6,509 nucleotides of DNA, from assembly GCA_030606765.1 (NCBI GenBank), contig JAUWFX010000105.1, positions 1 to 6,509 of the forward strand, written 5' to 3'. The notes beneath the pieces are model-generated. The model was not told the DNA's origin. It searched no databases and saw nothing but the letters and a program-made list of their open reading frames with translations. The DNA is from Dehalococcoidia bacterium. GTDB taxonomy: Bacteria; Chloroflexota; Dehalococcoidia; GIF9; AB-539-J10. Positions 1 to 5,984 of this stretch are shown here, in pieces (position 1 is the first letter of the stretch; each line of letters starts with the position of its first letter). The translations under genes were made by a program, and so were the position numbers.

Positions 1-826
1 CGGAGCAGACAAGGTTTATGCTGTAGAACACCCCGCCCTCAAAGAATACCAAGCAGATTCCTATATGCAAGCCGCGGAAAAATTGGTCAAAGAGATTTCG
101 CCTCGGACAATACTTATAGGGCAAACTTCTATGGGTAGAGACTTGGCTCCTCACCTTGCCTTCAGACTAGGTACCAACCTGACAACAGATTGTCTCGACT
201 TAAGCATAGACCCGGAGACGAAGCTGCTGATACAAACGCGGCCTGTTTACGGCGGCAATGCTCAAGCTATATTCACCAGCGAGCTTATGCCTCAGATGGT
301 TACTGTTAGGACCAAGGCAATGTCACCGTTGGAGCGTGATGACTCAAGGAAAGGAGAAGTCATGCCCACTAAGATTGACATAGATACGTCGAAAGTAAGG
401 ACAAAGATATTAGAAACTGTTAAGGAAGAGGCGGTCGGCATTAAGCTTGAAGATGCCCCTGTGATTGTCTGTGGAGGCAGGGGGGTGGGTGGTCCTGAGC
501 CCTTCAAGACTACATTGAAAGCGCTAGCTGATTTGCTGCATGGTGCGGTAGGTTCCTCACGTCCTCCTGCTGATAACGGCTGGGTGCCAGAGGCAGCGCA
601 TATCGGCCTCACTGGAAAAATTGTTGCTCCTGATATCTACATCGCTATAGCCGTTTCCGGTGCCAGCCAGCACACAGCTGGATGTTCAGGTTCCAAGCAC
701 ATCATAGCCATCAATAAGGACCCTGAGGCGAACATATTCCGGGAGGCGGAATTTGGAGTGGTGGGTAAATATGAAGAAGTGGTGCCAGCCTTCACTAACA
801 AGCTGAAGGAGTTACTAGCTGGCTAA
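1..826 (+). CDS. etfA: Electron transfer flavoprotein alpha subunit, 5'-truncated by the window edge
   Basis: The alpha subunit of electron transfer flavoprotein binds FAD and, with EtfB, carries electrons from acyl-CoA dehydrogenases or similar flavoenzymes to a membrane acceptor. The frame is open from base 2, so the ATG at 65 is internal (residue 22 of the 274 visible). About 50 N-terminal residues of a usual 320-330 are missing. Visible are the domain I signature TSMGRDLAPHLAFRLGT (fragment residues 42-58) and the C-terminal FAD domain: GGRGVGG (158-164), GSSRPPAD with the conserved Arg (184-191), TGKIVAPDIYIA (204-215), SGASQHTAG (219-227) and AINKDPEANIF (236-246). All are in the family order, and the C-terminus is at the normal place. 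etfB and an acyl-CoA dehydrogenase would be expected upstream but are not visible. The gene runs convergently into the EF-G gene 25 bp away. Identification is firm; the electron donor and acceptor are unknown. Confidence 0.95.
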   Translation, partial: GADKVYAVEHPALKEYQADSYMQAAEKLVKEISPRTILIGQTSMGRDLAPHLAFRLGTNLTTDCLDLSIDPETKLLIQTRPVYGGNAQAIFTSELMPQMVTVRTKAMSPLERDDSRKGEVMPTKIDIDTSKVRTKILETVKEEAVGIKLEDAPVIVCGGRGVGGPEPFKTTLKALADLLHGAVGSSRPPADNGWVPEAAHIGLTGKIVAPDIYIAIAVSGASQHTAGCSGSKHIIAINKDPEANIFREAEFGVVGKYEEVVPAFTNKLKELLAG

Positions 827-851
827 ATAAAATAAAAGCTTCCAGGCGCTC

Positions 852-2906
852 TTAGTCGCCCTTGCCTGCCTTCTTCTTGTCAGCGATGACTTTCTGGCTG
901 ACATGAGCTGGCACCTCTTCATAATGGTCAAACTCCATCACAAAGCTACCGCGCCCTTGTGTCATTGACCTTAAATCTATGGCATAACGAGTCAGTTCTG
1001 CATAGGGTGCCTGGGCTTCAATGACATTGATGCCATCACTGGGACTCATCCCAAGCACGCGTCCCCTCTTAGTATTAAGATCGCTAGCAATATCCCCGGT
1101 ATACATCTCAGGCACGGTTATAGTAAGATTCATTATAGGCTCAAGCAATACCGGCTGTCCCTGAGATAATCCCTTTTTTAAGGCCTGTGCTCCCGAAATC
1201 TTAAAAGCAATGTCCGAAGAATCTACTGCATGGAAGCTGCCATCGTAAAGGGTTACCTTCACGTCCACTACGGGATAACCAGCTAAATCCCCTTCTTGTT
1301 TCGCCTCATTGACTCCCTTTTCCACAGAGGGAATATAGTTCTGGGGTATTGCCCCCCCAACGATTTTCTTAGCAAATTCAAATCCCCCACCCCGAGACAA
1401 AGGTTCCAACTCCAGACGGACATGTCCATATTGACCATGTCCTCCAGTCTGCTTTTTATGTTTATACTCTGCCTTGGTTGACATAGTAATAGTTTCCTTG
1501 TAAGGAATCTTTGGCAGATCTAATTTCACCTCTACTCCGAATTTGCGACGTATTTTCTCCCTGGCTATCTCCAGATGGCTATCACCAACTCCGGAAATAA
1601 TAAACTCGCTAGTATCAACTTCGCGACGTGTTTGGAGAGAAGGATCCTCCTCACAAATCCTGGGCAAAACGGTACTCATCTTGTCTAAATCGGTTTTCGT
1701 CTGAGGCTGGATTGCCATGCTGAAATTCGCTCTGGGGAATTCGATACCAGGGAATATCACAGGATGTTCACGAGCACAGAGGGTATCCCCAGTGGTGGTT
1801 GAACTTAACCTCACTACTGCCCCAATATCTCCGGCAGCAACCTGCGGCACTGGTTGTTGATTTTTGCCCAGCACGGTAAAGAGTTGGCCAATCCGTTCCA
1901 TGTTATTCTTGTTGGCATTCCAAACCTGGGAATTACTGGAAATAACGCCTGAATAAACCCGAAAATAGCTGAGCTTGCCAACATATGGGTCTGCGCTGGT
2001 TTTAAAAACAAGACCGGAAAAGGGGGACTCCGAATTAGGTTGGATCTCCTCTTGATTACCAGTGGCCCCATCCTTAGCTACGAAGACATCCTTTTCTTCT
2101 GGCGAAGGCAGATAATAGCAAATACCATTGAGAACTTGCTGGGTGCCGATGCCCTGCAAAGCAGAGCCAACAAAAACAGGCACCAGCTTGCCAGCAATTG
2201 TAGACTTTTTTATGACAGCAAGAATTTCTTCGTTGTTTATGGGCTCGCCCTCTAAATACTTGTTAATGAGTTCATCATCAGCTTCCACCGCGGCCTCTAT
2301 TAACTTTTCACGGCTAGCCTCCACTTGTTCCCGAAGTGTCGAAGGTATTTCTGCTTCCTGCGAGGCAGCGCCAATATAAGCTTTCATAGTCACCAAATCT
2401 ACAATGCCTTGAAAATCACTTTGTGACCCTATAGGTAACTGAAGAGGCAAACATCTTGGTGACAACTTAGCCTGAATTCCTTCCAAAGTAGCGAAGAAAT
2501 CAGCATTATCACGGTCCATCTTATTAACAAATATTAACCGAGGCAAATTTGCTTTTTCAGCATCGCCCCACATCTGTTCTGTGCCTACTTCCACACCCGA
2601 AGCGGCACATATTACAACTATTGCTCCCTCAGTTACTCTCAATCCCGATCTTACTTCACCCATAAAATCAGCATATCCCGGGGTATCAATGAGATTCAGC
2701 TTCATACCTTGCCACTCAGATGGAAGCAAGGACAGGTTGATGCCCATATGACGTTCCATCTCGAGTGGGTCATAATCTGAGGTAGCAGTGCCATCTTCAA
2801 CGTTCCCTAAACGCTGAATAGCACCTGCGCTAAAGAGCATTGACTCAGTAAGTGAAGTTTTACCTGCCCCTTGATGAGACAGCAAGACAACATTTCGGAT
2901 TTGCAT
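852..2906 (-). CDS. fusA2: Elongation factor G-like GTPase of the EF-G2 type
   Basis: This 684-residue protein has the full five-domain EF-G layout, so it is a ribosomal translocase-family GTPase acting in the cytoplasm. The G domain shows the P-loop HQGAGKTS (11-18), DTPGYADF (74-81), NKMD (128-131) and SAL (248-250). Domain II is at about 295-385. Domain III ends in GDSHLEIAREKIRRKFGVEV. Domain IV begins with HKKQTGGHGQYGHV, and domain V contains PEMYTGDIASDLNTKRGR. Canonical EF-G has DTPGH with a catalytic His; here it is Tyr78, typical of the EF-G2 paralogue group. The switch I 'RGIT' position reads MGIN (Asn57). A separate canonical fusA is therefore expected elsewhere, and the exact role (translocation, recycling or stress) is not shown by sequence. 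The start at 2906 fits the usual N-terminus, and GGAG lies 4 nt upstream, a short spacing. The gene is divergent from gatC. Confidence 0.93.
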   Translation of the reverse strand: MQIRNVVLLSHQGAGKTSLTESMLFSAGAIQRLGNVEDGTATSDYDPLEMERHMGINLSLLPSEWQGMKLNLIDTPGYADFMGEVRSGLRVTEGAIVVICAASGVEVGTEQMWGDAEKANLPRLIFVNKMDRDNADFFATLEGIQAKLSPRCLPLQLPIGSQSDFQGIVDLVTMKAYIGAASQEAEIPSTLREQVEASREKLIEAAVEADDELINKYLEGEPINNEEILAVIKKSTIAGKLVPVFVGSALQGIGTQQVLNGICYYLPSPEEKDVFVAKDGATGNQEEIQPNSESPFSGLVFKTSADPYVGKLSYFRVYSGVISSNSQVWNANKNNMERIGQLFTVLGKNQQPVPQVAAGDIGAVVRLSSTTTGDTLCAREHPVIFPGIEFPRANFSMAIQPQTKTDLDKMSTVLPRICEEDPSLQTRREVDTSEFIISGVGDSHLEIAREKIRRKFGVEVKLDLPKIPYKETITMSTKAEYKHKKQTGGHGQYGHVRLELEPLSRGGGFEFAKKIVGGAIPQNYIPSVEKGVNEAKQEGDLAGYPVVDVKVTLYDGSFHAVDSSDIAFKISGAQALKKGLSQGQPVLLEPIMNLTITVPEMYTGDIASDLNTKRGRVLGMSPSDGINVIEAQAPYAELTRYAIDLRSMTQGRGSFVMEFDHYEEVPAHVSQKVIADKKKAGKGD

Positions 2907-2914
2907 GGCTCTCC

Positions 2915-2943
2915 ATTATAATATTGCCCCTGAAGATAAGCAA
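2915..2943 (-). promoter_or_regulatory. Candidate sigma70-type promoter for the EF-G2 gene
   Basis: Reading the minus strand, TTGCTT (2943-2938) is followed by a 17-bp spacer and a perfect TATAAT (2920-2915). The -35 box matches the consensus at 3 of 6 positions. Initiation about 7 nt downstream would fall almost on the ATG at 2906 and exclude the GGAG at 2914-2911. Either the message is close to leaderless, or the TATAAT is chance in AT-rich DNA and the true start lies upstream. Confidence 0.35.
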
Positions 2944-2946
2944 CTG

Positions 2947-2983
2947 CTGTTACATTACGAAGCGTAATGCTATAATGTAACAG
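2947..2983. repeat. Overlapping inverted repeats over the gatC promoter, possible operator
   Basis: CTGTTACATTA (2947-2957) and TAATGTAACAG (2973-2983) are perfect 11-bp inverted arms separated by 15 bp. Inside them, CATTACG (2953-2959) and CGTAATG (2963-2969) form a second perfect 7-bp inverted repeat with a 3-bp centre, sharing the CATTA of the left outer arm. A third small one, GTAAC-a-GTTAC (2977-2987), overlaps the right arm. The arms cover the gatC -10 box and there is no T-run, so a binding site for a dimeric regulator is more likely than a terminator. The regulator is unknown. Confidence 0.6.
2968..2976 (+). promoter_or_regulatory. Extended -10 promoter for the gatC-plsY-gatA cluster
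   Basis: TGCTATAAT is a perfect extended -10 element (TGnTATAAT). No good TTGACA-like box is seen 16-18 bp upstream, which extended -10 promoters can do without. The predicted transcription start is near 2983, only about 11 nt before the gatC ATG, and no Shine-Dalgarno sequence lies in that interval. The element sits inside the right part of the overlapping inverted repeats, so a bound repressor would block it. Confidence 0.55.
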
Positions 2984-2993
2984 TTACGTCGCG

Positions 2994-3281
2994 ATGAAAC
3001 TGAGTTACGAACAGGTGAGGCATGTCGCTTGGCTTGCTCGCTTGGGCTTAAGCGAGGAAGAGGTGGATAAATTTAGCCTCCAGCTATCTAATATTCTGGA
3101 GACCTTCGAAATACTCAAGCAAGTAGATACAGACAACGTGCCACCAGCGACTCATACCATCCCACTACAAAATATCTTCCGGAAAGACGATGTAACTGAC
3201 TCATATTCCCAAGCTGAGATTTTATCAAATGCACCAAAACAAGCAGAAAAATGTTTTAACGTTCAAGCAATACTAGAGTAA
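2994..3281 (+). CDS. gatC: Asp/Glu-tRNA amidotransferase subunit C
   Basis: This 95-residue protein has the usual length and pattern of GatC, the small subunit that wraps around GatA and GatB and stabilises the amidotransferase that converts Glu-tRNA(Gln) and/or Asp-tRNA(Asn) to the correct aminoacyl-tRNA. Family hallmarks are the N-terminal helix VRHVAWLARLGLSEEEVDKF (residues 7-26), the segment LSNILETFEILKQVDTDNVPP, and a C-terminal part with an IFRKDDV block and the APKQAEKCFNVQAILE tail, where the family usually has 'aP...g.f.VP.vl'. The ATG at 2994 gives the standard N-terminus. No ribosome-binding site is visible before it, and the probable transcript start is about 11 nt upstream. It is first in a tight cluster, with 13 bp to plsY. 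Confidence 0.93.
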   Translation: MKLSYEQVRHVAWLARLGLSEEEVDKFSLQLSNILETFEILKQVDTDNVPPATHTIPLQNIFRKDDVTDSYSQAEILSNAPKQAEKCFNVQAILE

Positions 3282-3294
3282 GCCCATCAGGCAA

Positions 3295-3951
3295 ATGATT
3301 AGCGACATAGTTGCCTCCATCGTAATTGGCTACCTCCTTGGCTCCATCCCTTCAGCATATCTTGCCGGTCGTCTGAGAAAAGGGATAGATATCCGAGAGG
3401 TCGGAAGCAAAAACATGGGCGCTATGAATGTCTACTACGAGGTCGGGCTGATGGAGGCCGTGCTAGTAACCTTGGCTGACCTGGGCAAAGGCATAGGAGC
3501 AATTCTTTTGGTGCGGTGGTTGTCAGGCAACCCTCTGATTTCACCATTTGATCTTCTTACCGGGCTTACCGCCGCAATTGCCATATTGGGCCACATCTTT
3601 CCCGTTTTCCTTAAATTCCGTGGCGGTAAAGGAGCAGCTACCGCCATCGGGACTCTCATCTTCTTGATGCCCTGGGCAGTTCCGTTTCTCTTTATTGTTT
3701 TTGCAGTAGCTTTACTTATTACTCGTAATCCCACTTTTAGTTATAGCCTGCTCCTTATTGTTTTCCCGTTTGTTGCGGGGTTTATTTACGTCGACCGCCG
3801 CGGCGAGCCTTTGGCTTTAGTATTCTACTCCATAGGCCTGGGGATATTCCTGGGCATACAGTACATCCCCAGGATTAAAGAGATGCACAGCAAAACTGGC
3901 GGCGACTGGCACAAAGTTATCAAACGTCGCAGCCTCAAAGAAAGGTTCTAA
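3295..3951 (+). CDS. plsY: Acyl-phosphate:glycerol-3-phosphate acyltransferase
   Basis: PlsY is an integral membrane enzyme that transfers an acyl chain from acyl-phosphate to glycerol-3-phosphate, giving lysophosphatidate, the first step of phospholipid synthesis; the acyl-phosphate is normally supplied by PlsX. Its 218 residues contain [11 protein letters not shown] (16-26), the substrate loop [15 protein letters not shown] (32-46) and [21 protein letters not shown] (99-119, quoted as one family block with key His100 and Lys112). Hydrophobic membrane segments lie at about 3-24, 54-75, 88-105, 120-142, 147-165 and 174-192. The common 'GATNV' reads GAMNV here. A basic, hydrophilic tail of about 25 residues ends the protein. 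The ATG at 3295 follows the gatC stop by 13 bp with only a weak AGG before it, suggesting translation coupled to gatC. The gene splits gatC from gatA; 2 bp separate it from gatA. Confidence 0.95.
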   Translation: MISDIVASIVIGYLLGSIPSAYLAGRLRKGIDIREVGSKNMGAMNVYYEVGLMEAVLVTLADLGKGIGAILLVRWLSGNPLISPFDLLTGLTAAIAILGHIFPVFLKFRGGKGAATAIGTLIFLMPWAVPFLFIVFAVALLITRNPTFSYSLLLIVFPFVAGFIYVDRRGEPLALVFYSIGLGIFLGIQYIPRIKEMHSKTGGDWHKVIKRRSLKERF

Positions 3952-3953
3952 AT

Positions 3954-5426
3954 ATGCCGGCGAATGAACTGCACCAGCTAACTACCCATGAAGCACACGA
4001 GCTTCTTAAACAAAGGAAAATTTCGTCAGCGGAACTGACAAAATCTGTACTGAAGCGTATCGCTGAGATAGAAGGGAAGGTTCACGCCTGTGTCACTATT
4101 GCTGAAGACATCGCTCTGAAAGAGGCAGAAAAGGTCGATGATTACATCAAAACTGCCCATGAAATTACTCCTTTAACCGGCATCCCTACCTTAATCAAAG
4201 ATGTCATATGCACCAAGGGGATAAGAACTACCTGTGGTTCAAAGATGCTGGAAAACTTTGTCCCTCCCTATGATGCTACAGTAATAGAGAAACTGAAGAC
4301 ACAGAAGGCGGTAATAGTCGGGAAAACGAATATGGATGAGTTTGCCATGGGCTCTTCTACGGAGCACTCCGCCTTTTCTCCCACCTACAATCCATGGGAC
4401 TTAAGTCGGGTCCCTGGAGGTAGCAGTGGTGGCTCAGCGGCTGCTGTATCAACAGGTGAAGCTATCTATGCTCTGGGCTCTGACACTGGGGGCAGCATCC
4501 GTCAACCGGCTGCGCTTTGTAGCGTGGTGGGACTAAAACCAACCTATGGTCGGGTCAGCCGCTTCGGCTTGGTTGCTTTTGCCAGTTCTCTCGACCAAAT
4601 TGGACCAATGACCAAGGATGTCACTGACTGCGCCTTAGTGATGAACGTTATTGCCGGGTATGACTCCAGAGACTCAACCTCAGCGCCTTATCCTGTCCCA
4701 GACTACACCCGACAACTGATTCCCAGCATCAAAGGACTAAAGATTGGCATTCCCAGGGAATATCTTGGCGAGGGCGTGCAGGACCAGGTACGGGTGGCTT
4801 TGCAAGCGGCTATAAATAAACTCCAAGAACTCGGTGCGGAAATAGATTGGGAAGTATCTCTACCTCATACTAAATACGCTCTGGCTGCTTATTATATACT
4901 TGCTCCGTCTGAAGCTTCAGCGAATCTGGCTCGCTACGACGGAGTAAAATATGGCTTTTGCGAGCGAGATGCCGGTAATGTAATCGAGACAACTGAGAGG
5001 ACACGGCAAGTTGGCTTCGGGCCTGAGGTCAAAAGGCGTATAATGCTGGGTACTTATGCTTTATCCGCAGGTTATTACGACGCTTATTATCTTAAAGCAC
5101 AGAAGGTACGCACATTGATAAAACAGGAATTTGACCAGGCCTTCGAAAAATATGATGCCCTGGTCACCCCAACTTCGCCGATAGTGCCTTTTAAGCTGGG
5201 GGAAAAGTTGGAAGACCCAATGCAGATGTATCTAAGTGATGCATGCACCTTACCCATAAACATTGCTGGAATCCCGGCTATCTCCATACCTGCTGGCTTC
5301 GCTGACAGCCTGCCTATAGGTATGCAAATCATGGGCAAGCCTTTCAGTGAAGAAATACTGCTGCGCATCGCCTTCGCCTATGAGCAAGCAACTGACTGGC
5401 ATAAGAGAAAACCTCCATTATCATGA
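3954..5426 (+). CDS. gatA: Asp/Glu-tRNA amidotransferase subunit A (amidase)
   Basis: GatA is the glutaminase/amidase subunit of GatCAB: it releases ammonia from glutamine, which is channelled to GatB to amidate Glu-tRNA(Gln) or Asp-tRNA(Asn). At 490 residues it has the normal length. The amidase-signature triad is intact: Lys82 in GIPTLIKDV, cis-Ser157 in [10 protein letters not shown] and nucleophile Ser181 in [10 protein letters not shown], followed by [13 protein letters not shown]. The family features [14 protein letters not shown] (124-137) and, near the C-terminus, [13 protein letters not shown] are present. The ATG at 3954 is 2 bp after the plsY stop and is served by GAAAGG at 3940-3945 with 8-nt spacing, so it belongs to the same transcript. 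gatB does not follow. The last bases ATGA overlap the start of a short remnant frame. There is no sign of damage. Confidence 0.97.
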   Translation: MPANELHQLTTHEAHELLKQRKISSAELTKSVLKRIAEIEGKVHACVTIAEDIALKEAEKVDDYIKTAHEITPLTGIPTLIKDVICTKGIRTTCGSKMLENFVPPYDATVIEKLKTQKAVIVGKTNMDEFAMGSSTEHSAFSPTYNPWDLSRVPGGSSGGSAAAVSTGEAIYALGSDTGGSIRQPAALCSVVGLKPTYGRVSRFGLVAFASSLDQIGPMTKDVTDCALVMNVIAGYDSRDSTSAPYPVPDYTRQLIPSIKGLKIGIPREYLGEGVQDQVRVALQAAINKLQELGAEIDWEVSLPHTKYALAAYYILAPSEASANLARYDGVKYGFCERDAGNVIETTERTRQVGFGPEVKRRIMLGTYALSAGYYDAYYLKAQKVRTLIKQEFDQAFEKYDALVTPTSPIVPFKLGEKLEDPMQMYLSDACTLPINIAGIPAISIPAGFADSLPIGMQIMGKPFSEEILLRIAFAYEQATDWHKRKPPLS

Positions 5427-5527
5427 AAATAGTGCGAGTGACATGCTATTCAGGCTATGTCTCTGCCGAAGCGCCTCAATCCTTTATGACTTTCCATATC
5501 CTGTGGATTTGGGCACAATATGACTAG
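5423..5527 (+). pseudogene. Truncated remnant of a small 'CYSGY' family protein
   Basis: This 34-codon frame starts with an ATG overlapping the gatA stop (ATGA). Its first 21 residues, [20 protein letters not shown] plus F, resemble from memory the N-terminus of a family of roughly 60-70-residue uncharacterised proteins that begin 'MKIVKVxCYSGYxxxERPxxF'. After that point the likeness stops: the rest is MTFHILWIWAQYD and then TAG. None of the three frames downstream shows the expected body of the family (an 'EILDRW'-like segment followed by a C-terminal 'DDG' region). I infer a gene truncated by deletion or rearrangement, with its N-terminus kept because it is joined to gatA. A genuine short peptide cannot be excluded. 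No ribosome-binding site is seen, so any translation would depend on gatA. Confidence 0.5.
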
Positions 5528-5657
5528 CAGGCGGAAGAGAAGGCAGGCTGAACGCAGGCTTGCCAAGGCTGGCAAACGGACTCAGATTTCGATTTGGACC
5601 ATCGTTATTATCGCCCTGGTAGTTTTGGTGGTTGGCTTAGCCCGAACTTGCGGATAA
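5520..5657 (+). CDS. Small basic single-pass membrane protein, hypothetical
   Basis: This 45-codon frame is not assigned to a family. The first 21 residues are strongly basic (SRRKRRQAERRLAKAGKR) and are followed by an unbroken hydrophobic stretch at about 23-41 (ISIWTIVIIALVVLVVGLA) and a short RTCG tail. This is the layout of a single-span protein with a cytoplasmic, positively charged N-terminus. The clear amphipathic-to-hydrophobic division is unlikely in random DNA, which supports coding. The start overlaps the end of the preceding remnant by 8 bp, and a good ribosome-binding site is lacking. It may be the last reading frame of the gatC-plsY-gatA transcript. Its function is unknown; a fragment of a larger membrane protein is an alternative. 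Confidence 0.5.
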   Translation: MTSRRKRRQAERRLAKAGKRTQISIWTIVIIALVVLVVGLARTCG

Positions 5658-5680
5658 CTCACCGACAGAGCGGGGTCAAC

Positions 5681-5698
5681 TGTATTTTTTACAATACA
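5681..5698. repeat. Small AT-rich inverted repeat
   Basis: TGTATT (5681-5686) and AATACA (5693-5698) are perfect 6-bp arms around TTTTAC. The stem is weak and no T-run follows, so it is not a convincing terminator. It could be a binding site or chance. Confidence 0.3.
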
Positions 5699-5724
5699 TG
5701 GTAAGACAGAACTGAATTTAGTGA

Positions 5725-5750
5725 CGGAGTTCATCTCCGCCTAAAGGAGA
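5725..5750 (+). promoter_or_regulatory. Mutually exclusive hairpins beside a ribosome-binding site
   Basis: CGGAG (5725-5729) can pair with CTCCG (5735-5739) across a 5-nt loop. The same central bases, as TCTCC (5734-5738), can instead pair with GGAGA (5746-5750) across a 7-nt loop, which would hide the ribosome-binding site AAAGGAG (5743-5749). This is the geometry of a small translational switch, but each stem has only 5 bp and the downstream gene looks decayed, so it may be chance. Confidence 0.3.
5743..5749 (+). promoter_or_regulatory. Strong Shine-Dalgarno sequence without a normal start codon
   Basis: AAAGGAG is the best ribosome-binding site in the window. Ten bases downstream, where a start codon is expected, the sequence reads ATT (5760-5762), which opens a frame running to 5888. 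No ATG, GTG or TTG sits at a suitable distance. This suggests a lost start codon, or a very rare ATT start. Confidence 0.5.
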
Positions 5751-5759
5751 GAATAGCGT

Positions 5760-5965
5760 ATTCACCCTCTCGAATTAGCTCGTGACACAAAAGCTCTCCG
5801 TGAAGAAATACAGCAGAACGCTATGCAACAAATTGGCCACATGTGGGCGTTAAGAAGGAACGAAGGAACCGGCTTGGGACTATTATGATACGAGGCTTAG
5901 GCCACAATCAACCAAAAGGCACAGCCGTGGCAGGCCACTCAATAAGATTCCTGGCTCAGAGGTGA
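5760..5965 (+). pseudogene. Remnant of a small unidentified gene, start lost and frame broken
   Basis: From ATT at 5760 a 42-codon frame runs to TGA at 5886-5888. Its product looks protein-like and helical, including HPLELARDTKALREEIQQ and MQQIGHMWALRRN. It contains the 8-bp duplication at 5854-5869. Removing one copy would join it to the frame that starts at ATG 5885 (GLGHNQPKGTAVAGHSIRFL) and ends at TGA 5963-5965, making one uninterrupted 65-residue frame. A competing frame (5854-5976) also reads like protein, with KEPAWDYYDTRLRP and RGRPLNKIPGSEV, so the original continuation is uncertain. I recognise no family. The missing start codon and the frame break argue for a pseudogene; the unusual ATGA overlap at 5885-5888 leaves open two coupled tiny ORFs. 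Confidence 0.4.
5854..5869 (+). repeat. 8-bp perfect tandem duplication, GAAGGAAC twice
   Basis: GAAGGAAC occurs at 5854-5861 and again at 5862-5869 with no spacer. Eight is not a multiple of three, so gain of one copy would shift a reading frame passing through it. It is consistent with slipped-strand duplication, or less likely with a target-site scar, since nothing lies between the copies. Confidence 0.8.
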
Positions 5966-5984
5966 ATTACACGTGATTAATTCA
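5963..5984. repeat. Inverted repeat at the 3' end of the nitrilase-family gene
   Basis: TGAATTA (5963-5969) and TAATTCA (5978-5984) are perfect 7-bp arms around CACGTGAT, which itself includes the palindrome CACGTG. The right arm covers the stop codon of the minus-strand gene. The stem is AT-rich and no T-run follows on the minus strand, so it would be at most a weak 3'-end hairpin. Confidence 0.4.

Larger units (their letters stand above)
5658..5981. other. Gap without an intact gene, holding decayed coding remnants
   Basis: These 324 bases contain no open frame with a normal start that I can call a gene. They hold a ribosome-binding site followed by an open frame with no ATG/GTG/TTG start, a frame-shifting 8-bp duplication, and small inverted repeats, each listed separately. 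No tRNA cloverleaf, no hairpin followed by a T-run, and no terminal repeats of a mobile element were recognised. Confidence 0.6.

Noticed and set aside
292..612. Minus-strand open frame inside etfA
   Set aside because: Shadow of the FAD domain coding sequence, without family motifs of its own.
827..860. Possible bidirectional terminator between etfA and the EF-G2 gene
   Set aside because: GGCG (845-848) and CGCC (857-860) give only a 4-bp stem reaching into the coding end, and the T-rich tract on the minus strand begins several bases after it. Not enough for a terminator call.
1352..1358. Run of seven C (G on the coding strand) in the EF-G2 gene, as a slippage or frameshift site
   Set aside because: The frame is intact on both sides and the residues fit EF-G domain IV, so no frameshift is needed.
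1296..2379. Several plus-strand and other-frame open stretches inside the EF-G2 gene
   Set aside because: They lie antisense to or out of frame with an unbroken, strongly conserved 684-codon gene, and their translations show no family motifs.
3435..3734. Minus-strand open frame inside plsY
   Set aside because: Shadow of a well-conserved membrane protein gene; its translation has no recognisable features.
5087..5368. Minus-strand open frame inside gatA
   Set aside because: Shadow of the conserved C-terminal part of GatA.
5837..5846. CCACATGTGG palindrome
   Set aside because: A single 10-bp palindrome inside a possible remnant frame, with no partner site or promoter nearby.
5658..5981. Mobile-element remnant, tRNA or CRISPR in the gap
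   Set aside because: No transposase-like translation, no terminal inverted repeats with target duplication, no cloverleaf and no spaced direct repeats were seen.
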